Source of the DNA: an uncultured Ignavibacteria bacterium
GTDB taxonomy: Bacteria; Bacteroidota; Ignavibacteria; SZUA-365
Direction: 5' to 3'
Assembly: GCA_913060595.1 (NCBI GenBank)
Contig: CAJXSA010000198.1
Span: forward strand, 1 to 7,217
DNA: 7,217 nt
This document shows positions 1 through 5,548 of this stretch, piece by piece. The notes below the pieces were generated by a model. That model worked only from the letters and a program-made list of their open reading frames with translations, was not told the DNA's origin and ran no database searches. A program made the translations under genes and the position numbers. Within the stretch, counting starts at the first letter, position 1, and each line of letters begins with the position of its first letter.

Positions 1-1117
1 GCTGCTCGACGACCCCACCAACCACATCGACAATCATGCCCGCGCCCTGCTGATCGAGGCGCTCCGTGCGTTCCGGGGCACGGGGCTCGTCGTCAGTCAC
101 GACCGCCGCCTTTTGGATCTGCTGTGCGGGCAATGCCTCTTCCTCCACCCGCCGCATGCCGTGATGCGCCCGGGGGGCTACACCGACGCTGCGGCGGACG
201 AGGAGCGGGAAAGGGCGAGCCGCCGCGACGAACGCCGGCGCCTGCAGGAGGAACTTGAACAGCTGAAGGGTGAATCGAAGCGACGCCGCGGCAAGGCGGC
301 GCAGGCGGACAAGAAGCGATCGAAGCGTCGGCTGGCTCGCGGTGACAGCGACGGCCGGGCGAAACTCGACCTGGCCCGCGTCACCGGAAAGGATGGACAG
401 GCGGGACGCCTGGCCCGGCAGCTCGACGGCCGTATCGCACAGCTCCAAAAACAGGTGGACGCGGTGGAGATCGATCCCGTGCGCGCGACGCAGTTCTGGC
501 TCGAAGGATCCTGCTCCCCGCGACGGGTTCTCTTCACCCTGTCCGAAGCCGCCATCGCGCTCGATGGCGCACGCACTCTCCGCGTACCCGACGTCACCAT
601 GCTGCGCGATGACCGTGTCGCCATCACCGGGGCAAACGGACTCGGTAAAAGCACACTGCTGCGCCACATTCTCGCACAGCTCCGTCTCGAAGCAGAACAC
701 CTCGTGTATCTCCCCCAGGAAATCGACCTCGATGAGACGCGGCGCATTATGACCGAGCTGCGACAGCTGCCACGCGATCTGCGCGGCAAAGTGTTTACGG
801 TCGTCAGCGCCCTCGGATCAGACCCGAAACCCCTGCTGCAGAACGACGACGCGAGTCCGGGCGAACTCCGCAAAGTGCTGCTCGCTCTCGGCGTCATACG
901 CCGACCTCATCTGATCGTCATGGATGAACCAACGAATCATCTCGACCTCCCCTCCGTCACCTGTCTCGAACGCGCGCTTGCCGACTGTCCCTGCGGGCTC
1001 CTCCTCGTCAGCCACGACATGGAGTTTCTCTCACATGTCGCCTCTTCCCACTGGCATCTCGACCAGGCGGGATCATCGGTGGAACTGCATACGGAAAGCG
1101 CTTTTCTCGGCACGTGA
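1..1117 (+). CDS. ABC-F family ATPase (Uup/YheS-like), N-terminally truncated by window edge
   Basis: Soluble twin-ATPase protein of the ABC-F type. Family members act on the ribosome rather than in membrane transport. The reading frame is open from base 2, and 371 residues are visible. The window begins inside the first ATPase domain, at its Walker B (LLDDPTNHID, residues 1-10), followed by the H-switch SHD (about 34-36). A long, very basic and charged linker, probably a coiled-coil arm, spans about residues 67-154. The second ATPase domain follows: Walker A GANGLGKST (about 209-217), a variant signature SPGEL (about 285-289), Walker B IVMDEPTNHLD (about 304-314) and H-switch SHD (337-339). 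No transmembrane segment is seen, as expected for ABC-F. The first Walker B has Asp where the catalytic Glu normally follows, so site 1 may hydrolyse slowly. The true start lies left of the window; the TTG at 113 is internal. The gene ends 30 bp from the convergent amidohydrolase gene. The family is certain; the subfamily and any antibiotic-protection role are not. Confidence 0.93.
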   Translation, partial: LLDDPTNHIDNHARALLIEALRAFRGTGLVVSHDRRLLDLLCGQCLFLHPPHAVMRPGGYTDAAADEERERASRRDERRRLQEELEQLKGESKRRRGKAAQADKKRSKRRLARGDSDGRAKLDLARVTGKDGQAGRLARQLDGRIAQLQKQVDAVEIDPVRATQFWLEGSCSPRRVLFTLSEAAIALDGARTLRVPDVTMLRDDRVAITGANGLGKSTLLRHILAQLRLEAEHLVYLPQEIDLDETRRIMTELRQLPRDLRGKVFTVVSALGSDPKPLLQNDDASPGELRKVLLALGVIRRPHLIVMDEPTNHLDLPSVTCLERALADCPCGLLLVSHDMEFLSHVASSHWHLDQAGSSVELHTESAFLGT

Positions 1118-1147
1118 GATCCGCGGCACCCGTGTGGCCACGCGAAC

Positions 1148-2140
1148 TCAGTTGAGCGGCACGGACGTCCCGTTGAGCAGCGTTTCGCCGTTCTCATGAT
1201 CGACCATCGCGAATTCCGCTTCGCTGGCGACCATGTAGCGGCGCAGGTTGGATGAGACCACGGGCGCCAGTTTCGCAAAGGGGAAATCCGATCCGAACAC
1301 GATATGTCCCGGTCCGGCAAATTCCTTCAGCGCCCCCAGGGCGGCGGTGCCGGAGACCAGCGCCGTGTCGTAGTACATCCTTTTGAGGATCTGAAGGCCC
1401 GTTTCGGGGCCATGCTTGATGAGGAAATCGTACATCGATCGCAAAACAGGCGGCTTCTCGCCTTTCTTCCCGTAGCGTATCAGCGCCGCGCGCCAGCCGA
1501 TGTAGGGCAGGGTGCCGCCGCCGTGCGCGAGGACAAAAGAAATGTCGGGATATCGCTCCAGCACGCCGGTGTACAGCATGTTGGTCACCGCACGTGTGGT
1601 TTCGAACGGTGCTTCGATCAGGGCGTTGGGGATGCCCAGTTCAGGATCGTACGTCCCTGTGGGATCGGTGGGATGCAGAAAAACGACGGCGCGGCGATGA
1701 TTGAGTTCCTCGAACAGCGGATCATACCGTGCGTCGCCGAGATAGATACCGTCGTAATGCGACAGAAGACCGACGCCATCGAGTCCCAGCGTCCCAAGCG
1801 CAAACGCCGCTTCTTCCGCCGCCGCCTCGGGTTGCGTTGCGGGCAATGCCGCAAAGCCTCCGAAGCGTCCGTGATACACTTCCTTCGTTCGGGCCATGAA
1901 CTCGTTGCACTCCCGGGCGAGCGTGCGGGCGAACGCGTCGTCACCGACGCAGACGCCGGGAGTGGACACAGACAGCATCGCCTTCGCGATACCGTTCTTT
2001 TTCATGAATGTGAGTGACTTCTCCGGAGTCCATTCCGGAAACGCATGCCCCAGGGAATCGCGGATACCGATGGACGCGAGCATTTCAAGATAAAATTCCG
2101 GCGTGATGTGATGGTGGAAATCGATTCTCTGGTAATGCAT
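1148..2140 (-). CDS. Metal-dependent amidohydrolase, ACMSD / 6-methylsalicylate decarboxylase-like
   Basis: Predicted cytoplasmic metal-dependent hydrolase or decarboxylase of the amidohydrolase-2 (COG2159, ACMSD-like) TIM-barrel family, 330 residues, full length for the family. Visible metal and active-site residues: the N-terminal HxH (H9/H11 in DFHHHITPEF), H156 in FLHPTDP, H206 in LAHGGGTLPY and D285 in FGSDFPFAK. The stretches around PEWTPEKSL, SVSTPGVC and GRFGGFAALP resemble proteins annotated as 6-methylsalicylate decarboxylase. The substrate could therefore be an aromatic acid, but this is from memory of the family and unproven. The start at 2140 is chosen because AAGGAG sits 6 nt upstream and the HxH motif follows at once. 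The frame stays open to an ATG at 2278, but that extension runs back through the sigma-54 promoter and looks non-coding. It is divergent from the sigma-54 activator gene and preceded by a sigma-54 promoter, so it is probably that activator's target. No other gene shares its transcript before the convergent ABC-F gene. Confidence 0.92.
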   Translation of the reverse strand: MHYQRIDFHHHITPEFYLEMLASIGIRDSLGHAFPEWTPEKSLTFMKKNGIAKAMLSVSTPGVCVGDDAFARTLARECNEFMARTKEVYHGRFGGFAALPATQPEAAAEEAAFALGTLGLDGVGLLSHYDGIYLGDARYDPLFEELNHRRAVVFLHPTDPTGTYDPELGIPNALIEAPFETTRAVTNMLYTGVLERYPDISFVLAHGGGTLPYIGWRAALIRYGKKGEKPPVLRSMYDFLIKHGPETGLQILKRMYYDTALVSGTAALGALKEFAGPGHIVFGSDFPFAKLAPVVSSNLRRYMVASEAEFAMVDHENGETLLNGTSVPLN

Positions 2141-2146
2141 GTCCTT

Positions 2147-2152
2147 CTCCTT
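2147..2152 (-). promoter_or_regulatory. Shine-Dalgarno of the amidohydrolase gene
   Basis: AAGGAG on the minus strand lies 6 nt before the ATG at 2140. It lies within a purine-rich leader and decides the start codon over the upstream in-frame ATG at 2278. Confidence 0.85.
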
Positions 2153-2183
2153 CTCGTGGCAGATTGTCTCTAACCTGTGTTCT

Positions 2184-2199
2184 TGCCAACATCGTGCCA
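2184..2199 (-). promoter_or_regulatory. Sigma-54 (-24/-12) promoter of the amidohydrolase gene
   Basis: The minus strand reads TGGCACG-ATGT-TGGCA. This matches the known sigma-54 consensus TGGCACR-N4-TTGCW at every consensus position but one (G for the second T of the -12 block). The invariant GG (-24) and GC (-12) have the required 10-nt separation. It points at the amidohydrolase gene, with a predicted transcript start near 2173. That leaves about 33 nt of leader, which includes the Shine-Dalgarno. The adjacent divergent gene encodes a complete sigma-54 activator with an intact GAFTGA loop, which strengthens the call. Confidence 0.85.
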
Positions 2200-2336
2200 G
2201 CCTGATAACTGCCAGATAATTGCCATTTTCAGCATATATCTTCACGGAGTCATCGAATACGGCAAGAAGGATTGCCAATTGCGGTAATTTTTTTCACATT
2301 TACCGTATATGACCATACGAAACTTCGAGTGCGACC

Positions 2337-3899
2337 ATGGATAGCAATGAGTTCTTCCGCGAGATCACGCTGCGCATTTGCGGTGAGCTGGAAATAGAGG
2401 AGGGACTGCGGTCCTGCGTGGAGTACCTGGGGCAGTACATGCCGGCGGACCGCGTGTATCTCGAGCGGTATGAGCAGGCCCTCGGCTGCATGCGATTGGT
2501 AGGAAGCGCGGACGCCGTGAAAGGCGAGGAGATGGATGTCCTTGTCCCCCTGCCCGACGAAGCGAAGAAGAAACTGGGAATGGTGGAAGAGGTCTGGCGT
2601 GCGGGACAGCTGCCGCCTGTCATCGTGGTGAACGACTCGGAGCAGGAAGCGGTGACGCGTTCGATGCTCGAGTCGCTCTCCCTGCCCCCGTGCGCGGCCA
2701 TGAGTCTCCCCCTCATCATCGAGGGACAGGTGTTCGGCACACTCGCACTGCTCGCCGAGGGAAAGGACCGATACACCGAGGAGCATGCACGACTGTACGG
2801 CCTTCTGAAAGAGCCCTTCCTGCTCGCCATGTCCAACACGCTCAAGCATCGGGAGATTCTTCATCTCAAGGATTTGCTCGCAGACGACAACCGCTACCTG
2901 CACGGTGAGCTGCGGCGGATTTCCGGCGATGAAATCATCGGCACGAACTTCGGTCTGCGCGCGACGATGCAGAAAGTCCGGCAGGTCGCGGCGCTGGACA
3001 GTCCCGTGCTGCTGACCGGAGAGACCGGTGTCGGAAAGGACGTCATCGCCAACGCCATTCACTATTCCTCCCCGCGCAGCGACGGTCCCTTCATCAGCGT
3101 CAACTGCGGCGCGATACCCGATACGCTGATCGACAGCGAACTGTTCGGACATGACAAGGGCGCGTTCACCGGCGCGCTCACACAGAAACGCGGACGCTTC
3201 GAACGTGCGGACGGCGGGACGATTTTCCTCGACGAAATCGGGGAGCTGCCGCTCGCCGTGCAGTCGCGCCTGCTGCGCGTGCTGCAGAACAGGGAGATCG
3301 AACGGGTGGGCGGCAGCAGCACGATCACACTCGATATCCGCATCATCGCGGCCACGAACCGCAACCTGTTCGAAATGGTTGCGAACCGGGAGTTTCGCGA
3401 GGACCTCTGGTACCGCCTCAACGTGTTTCCCATCGACATCCCGCCCCTGCGGGAACGACCCGCGGACATCCCCGAACTGCTGCATCATTTCCTGAGACTC
3501 AAGGCGAAAGAACTGAAACTCCCCGCCGTACCATCCATCGCCCCCGGGGCCATGGATATGCTCGGTGCCTACTCCTGGCCGGGGAACGTGCGTGAATTGC
3601 AGAACCTCGTCGAGCGCGAACTCATCCTCTTTCCCGAAGGTCCGCTCACCTTCGAACAGATACAGCACGAAAGCGCTCCCGCAGCGGCGGGCGAATCATC
3701 GGTCGACGAAGACACGGCGGACCTCACGCTGGACGCCGTGACGGCGCGGCACATCCGTCGCGTGCTGGAGATGACGGGAGGAAAAATTCACGGACCGGGC
3801 GGCGCAGCGGACCTGCTCGGCCTCAATGCGAGCACACTGCGGAACCGGATGAACCGGCTCGGCATCACGTACGGACGCAAAACGAGGAAAGGTGATTAG
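2337..3899 (+). CDS. GAF-domain sigma-54-dependent transcriptional activator (FhlA/NorR-type architecture)
   Basis: A 520-residue bacterial enhancer-binding protein: it binds DNA upstream and uses ATP to open sigma-54 RNA polymerase promoters. Domains in order: an N-terminal GAF-like sensor (about residues 8-170), a short helical linker, a sigma-54 AAA+ domain (about 198-430) and a C-terminal Fis-type helix-turn-helix (about 468-510, with GGAADLLGLNASTLRNRM). The AAA+ domain has Walker A GETGVGKD (228-235), the sigma-54-contacting GAFTGA loop intact (275-280), Walker B FLDE (297-300), the arginine-finger region REFREDLWYRLN (351-362) and sensor II SWPGNVREL (413-421). There is no receiver domain, so control is by a ligand or cofactor at the GAF domain rather than by phosphorylation. 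The ligand is unknown. The ATG at 2337 is the first in frame after a stop at 2310-2312, and its Shine-Dalgarno is weak. Its divergent neighbour carries a sigma-54 promoter, which makes local control likely. The stop overlaps that of the convergent oxidoreductase gene. Confidence 0.96.
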   Translation: MDSNEFFREITLRICGELEIEEGLRSCVEYLGQYMPADRVYLERYEQALGCMRLVGSADAVKGEEMDVLVPLPDEAKKKLGMVEEVWRAGQLPPVIVVNDSEQEAVTRSMLESLSLPPCAAMSLPLIIEGQVFGTLALLAEGKDRYTEEHARLYGLLKEPFLLAMSNTLKHREILHLKDLLADDNRYLHGELRRISGDEIIGTNFGLRATMQKVRQVAALDSPVLLTGETGVGKDVIANAIHYSSPRSDGPFISVNCGAIPDTLIDSELFGHDKGAFTGALTQKRGRFERADGGTIFLDEIGELPLAVQSRLLRVLQNREIERVGGSSTITLDIRIIAATNRNLFEMVANREFREDLWYRLNVFPIDIPPLRERPADIPELLHHFLRLKAKELKLPAVPSIAPGAMDMLGAYSWPGNVRELQNLVERELILFPEGPLTFEQIQHESAPAAAGESSVDEDTADLTLDAVTARHIRRVLEMTGGKIHGPGGAADLLGLNASTLRNRMNRLGITYGRKTRKGD

Positions 3900-4882
3900 C
3901 TCCGTACCGTGAGAACGATATTCCCCCGCTTCTCCCCGCTTTCGGCGTAGCGATGCGCGTCGGCGGCGTCGCGCAACGGGAAGCGACGGTCGATCACCGC
4001 ACGTATTTTCCCCTCCGCGAGCAATCCCGCCAGGTACTGCAGATCCTCCGCACGCTGCGCCCAGCTGCCGCGCAGAACACGCTTGCGCGAATGCAGCGGA
4101 AGCAGCAGGCCTCGCAGCATGTTCGGCAACGAAGGATTCGCCATCAGGTAGCGGCCGCCGGGTTTGAGGACGCGCAGGCATCGGCCGAACGCCGCTCCCC
4201 CGACCATGTCGAGAACCGCATCATACCGCCTGCTGCTGCGCACGAAATTTTCCGTGGTGTAATCGATGACATGATCCGCACCGAGGCCGCGCAGCATGTC
4301 CAGTTTTCCCGCGCTGTCCACCGCCATCACTTCGGCACCGAAGTGCCTGCCGAGCTGCACGGCGAAACTGCCGATACTGCCACCCGCCCCGTTCACCAGC
4401 AGTGACCTTCCCGCTCCCAGTTCTGCAAGACGCAGAAAATGCAGCGACTCGAGTCCGCCGACCACCGATGCGGCCGCGTCTTCAAAGGAGACACCGTCCG
4501 GGACATGCGCAATTGCCGCCTCGCCTTTTTCCAGCGAGCAGCAGGTGTATTCCGCGTATGCGCCGAGACGCATGCCCGGTGCGCCGAAGACCCGATCCCC
4601 CGGCGAAAACTTTCGCACCCCGCTTCCGACCTGTACGACACGTCCGGCAAGTTCCTGGCCGAGAACGCGGCCGCGACGCGGCCTGCGTACCCCGAAGTAC
4701 AAACGCAGGGGAAGCCGCAGGAAATGCGGAAGCCGCAGGCTGCGCATCTCCGTGTCACCGGCCGTGGCGGTGGTCGCATACACTTCGATGATGATATCGT
4801 TGTCTTTCGGGACGGGATCAGGCAGCGTCCCGGGCTGCAGGACCTCCGGTCCCCCGTACGCTGTCCACAGTATCGCTTTCAC
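3896..4882 (-). CDS. MDR-family NAD(P)-dependent oxidoreductase (zinc-free, quinone oxidoreductase-like)
   Basis: A 328-residue cytoplasmic medium-chain dehydrogenase/reductase. The opening KAILWTAYGGPEVLQ and the block AGDTEMRSL...LGQELAGRVVQVGSGVRKFSPGDRVFG (in two parts) are typical of the GroES-like catalytic domain. The Rossmann nucleotide-binding loop is LLVNGAGGSIGSFAVQLG, followed by the GADHVIDY and LKPGGRYL motifs of the family. The cysteine-rich structural-zinc lobe and the catalytic zinc ligands of true alcohol dehydrogenases are absent. It therefore fits NADPH:quinone reductase or enone-reductase-like members; the substrate is unknown. The start is set at GTG 4882 because AAAGGAG lies 5 nt upstream and the family N-terminus begins there. 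The frame stays open to 5212, but the extra 110 residues look non-coding and lie in the divergent promoter region. Its stop TAA overlaps the activator's TAG on the opposite strand. It is probably transcribed alone from 4951-4979. Confidence 0.93.
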   Translation of the reverse strand: MKAILWTAYGGPEVLQPGTLPDPVPKDNDIIIEVYATTATAGDTEMRSLRLPHFLRLPLRLYFGVRRPRRGRVLGQELAGRVVQVGSGVRKFSPGDRVFGAPGMRLGAYAEYTCCSLEKGEAAIAHVPDGVSFEDAAASVVGGLESLHFLRLAELGAGRSLLVNGAGGSIGSFAVQLGRHFGAEVMAVDSAGKLDMLRGLGADHVIDYTTENFVRSSRRYDAVLDMVGGAAFGRCLRVLKPGGRYLMANPSLPNMLRGLLLPLHSRKRVLRGSWAQRAEDLQYLAGLLAEGKIRAVIDRRFPLRDAADAHRYAESGEKRGNIVLTVRS

Positions 4883-4887
4883 ACGTG

Positions 4888-4894
4888 CTCCTTT
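4888..4894 (-). promoter_or_regulatory. Shine-Dalgarno of the MDR oxidoreductase gene
   Basis: AAAGGAG on the minus strand ends 5 nt before GTG 4882. It decides a GTG start in an open frame that has no nearby ATG. Confidence 0.85.
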
Positions 4895-4950
4895 CGTGGA
4901 ACGCCCGTCCGCGCGTGGCATTCCCTGCTTCCGTTGATGTCGTTTCAGGA

Positions 4951-4979
4951 AATCTAACCCGCGGAGCGCGTACGGACAA
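4951..4979 (-). promoter_or_regulatory. Candidate housekeeping promoter for the MDR oxidoreductase gene
   Basis: The minus strand reads TTGTCC-N17-TAGATT, matching 8 of 12 bases of the sigma-70 -35/-10 consensus with ideal spacing. The leader would be about 60 nt. This is a sequence match only, and other promoters are possible. Confidence 0.35.
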
Positions 4980-5003
4980 GCGCACATGACTTCTGCGACG
5001 CAG

Positions 5004-5032
5004 TGTGCAACCATGCTGCCGCTTCGTATATT
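5004..5032 (+). promoter_or_regulatory. Candidate promoter for the small membrane-protein gene
   Basis: A good -10-like hexamer TATATT (5027-5032; 5 of 6 to TATAAT) stands out in GC-rich surroundings. At 17 nt upstream there is only a weak -35 (TGTGCA, 3 of 6). The leader to the ATG at 5102 would be about 63 nt. An 11-nt palindrome CTGCG-A-CGCAG (4993-5003) abuts the -35 position and could be an operator. Confidence 0.35.
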
Positions 5033-5101
5033 GCCTCGTCGGCAGCCGGCGCCGCATGAATGCCTGGCGCCTTCTACCCCCGCACCATCCCGGAGATACC
5101 G

Positions 5102-5542
5102 ATGAAACTGACAGGTAAGTCCATACTTGCGATTCTCGCCGCAGGCGTCTGGATCACGCTCTCCGAGTTCCTGCGTAACGAGCTGCTGCTCAAATCCCTG
5201 TGGACGGAGCATTACGCCGCGCTCGGCATGACCTTTCCGTCCGAAGCGGTCAACGGCATCGTCTGGATGCTGTGGAGTTTCTGCTACGCGGCCGCGCTGT
5301 ATGTCGTTTCACGGAAATTCACGCTGACACAGACCTTCTTCCTCGGCTGGTTCGTCGGCTTCGTCCTGATGTGGCTGGTCATCGGCAACATGAACGTTCT
5401 TCCCGACGGCCTGCTCCTGTACGCCATTCCGCTGAGCCTGCTCGAAGCGTACCTCGCCGTCTACCTGATCGTGCGCATCGCCCCGCGTGCAGCGCCATCG
5501 CAGGACACGCTTCTGCACCGGGAGAGGGAGAACGCCAACTAG
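5102..5542 (+). CDS. Hypothetical four-helix integral membrane protein
   Basis: A 146-residue inner-membrane protein of unknown function. Four hydrophobic segments are visible at about residues 7-24, 50-69, 76-95 and 103-124, followed by a polar C-terminal tail of about 20 residues. There is no cleavable signal peptide and no catalytic motif I recognise. Polar or charged residues next to or within the helices (SEFLRNE after helix 1, N51, N96/N98, LLEAY in helix 4) and several Trp and Tyr could line a binding site, but this is speculation. The start at ATG 5102 is preferred because GGAGA (5092-5096) lies 5 nt upstream and hydrophobic helix 1 begins soon after. An in-frame ATG at 5060 would add 14 residues and lacks a clear ribosome site. 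The gene is convergent with the S41 peptidase, with only 6 bp between stops, and divergent from the oxidoreductase. I have seen similar-looking uncharacterised proteins in Bacteroidota-like genomes, from memory only. Confidence 0.85.
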   Translation: MKLTGKSILAILAAGVWITLSEFLRNELLLKSLWTEHYAALGMTFPSEAVNGIVWMLWSFCYAAALYVVSRKFTLTQTFFLGWFVGFVLMWLVIGNMNVLPDGLLLYAIPLSLLEAYLAVYLIVRIAPRAAPSQDTLLHRERENAN

Positions 5543-5548
5543 TCCGTA

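Larger units (their letters stand above)
2141..2336. promoter_or_regulatory. Divergent control region with candidate activator-binding palindromes
   Basis: This 196-bp AT-richer stretch lies between the amidohydrolase (-) and activator (+) genes. Besides the sigma-54 promoter, I see three short inverted repeats. They are GGCAA-N6-TTGCC (2261-2276), CGGTAA-N12-TTACCG (2282-2305) and CGTAT-N6-ATACG (2304-2319). Their centres lie about 95, 120 and 138 bp upstream of the predicted amidohydrolase transcript start, the usual range for enhancer-like sites of sigma-54 activators. The two N6 repeats have the same 5-6-5 geometry and centres 43 bp apart, close to four helical turns. However, their arm sequences differ, so they are not obviously copies of one site. 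The motif TTGCCA occurs three times in the same orientation (2183, 2220, 2272). A T7 run at 2288-2294 may bend the DNA. No convincing -35/-10 for the activator gene was found. The last palindrome sits 17 bp before its ATG and could serve autoregulation. Confidence 0.5.
4883..5101. other. Divergent intergenic region between the MDR and membrane-protein genes
   Basis: This 219-bp region holds the two divergent promoter candidates, both Shine-Dalgarno sequences and a pair of short inverted repeats: GCACA (4982-4986) with TGTGC (5004-5008), and CTGCG-A-CGCAG (4993-5003) between them. The long open frames that cross it on the minus strand show no family similarity that I recognise. No RNA gene or riboswitch-like structure was seen. 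Confidence 0.5.

Noticed and set aside
1118..1147. Possible bidirectional terminator between the ABC-F and amidohydrolase genes
   Set aside because: Only an 8-bp palindrome (GTGGCCAC, 1134-1141) is present. It cannot form a stable long stem and has no T-tract on either side.
1304..2017. Open frame antisense to the amidohydrolase
   Set aside because: It is a shadow of a well-supported gene, with no ribosome site or family features.
2141..2278. N-terminal extension of the amidohydrolase to the in-frame ATG at 2278
   Set aside because: It would add 46 residues before the HxH motif, runs back through the sigma-54 promoter, and has no family similarity. The Shine-Dalgarno supports 2140.
2250..3668. 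Long 472-codon open frame antisense to the sigma-54 activator
   Set aside because: It is a GC-rich shadow frame: the opposite strand encodes unmistakable GAF, AAA+ and HTH domains, and this frame shows no recognisable motif.
4916..4930. Possible second sigma-54 promoter (TGGCA... on the plus strand)
   Set aside because: The GG and the next GC are separated by 8 nt rather than the required 10, and the -12 block does not fit.
5060..5101. Upstream ATG at 5060 for the small membrane protein
   Set aside because: No Shine-Dalgarno is evident there. The ATG at 5102 has GGAGA at proper spacing and begins just before helix 1.
4883..5212. N-terminal extension of the MDR oxidoreductase to 5212
   Set aside because: The MDR fold begins at the GTG at 4882 with a strong ribosome site. 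The extension overlaps the divergent promoter region and the start of the membrane-protein gene.
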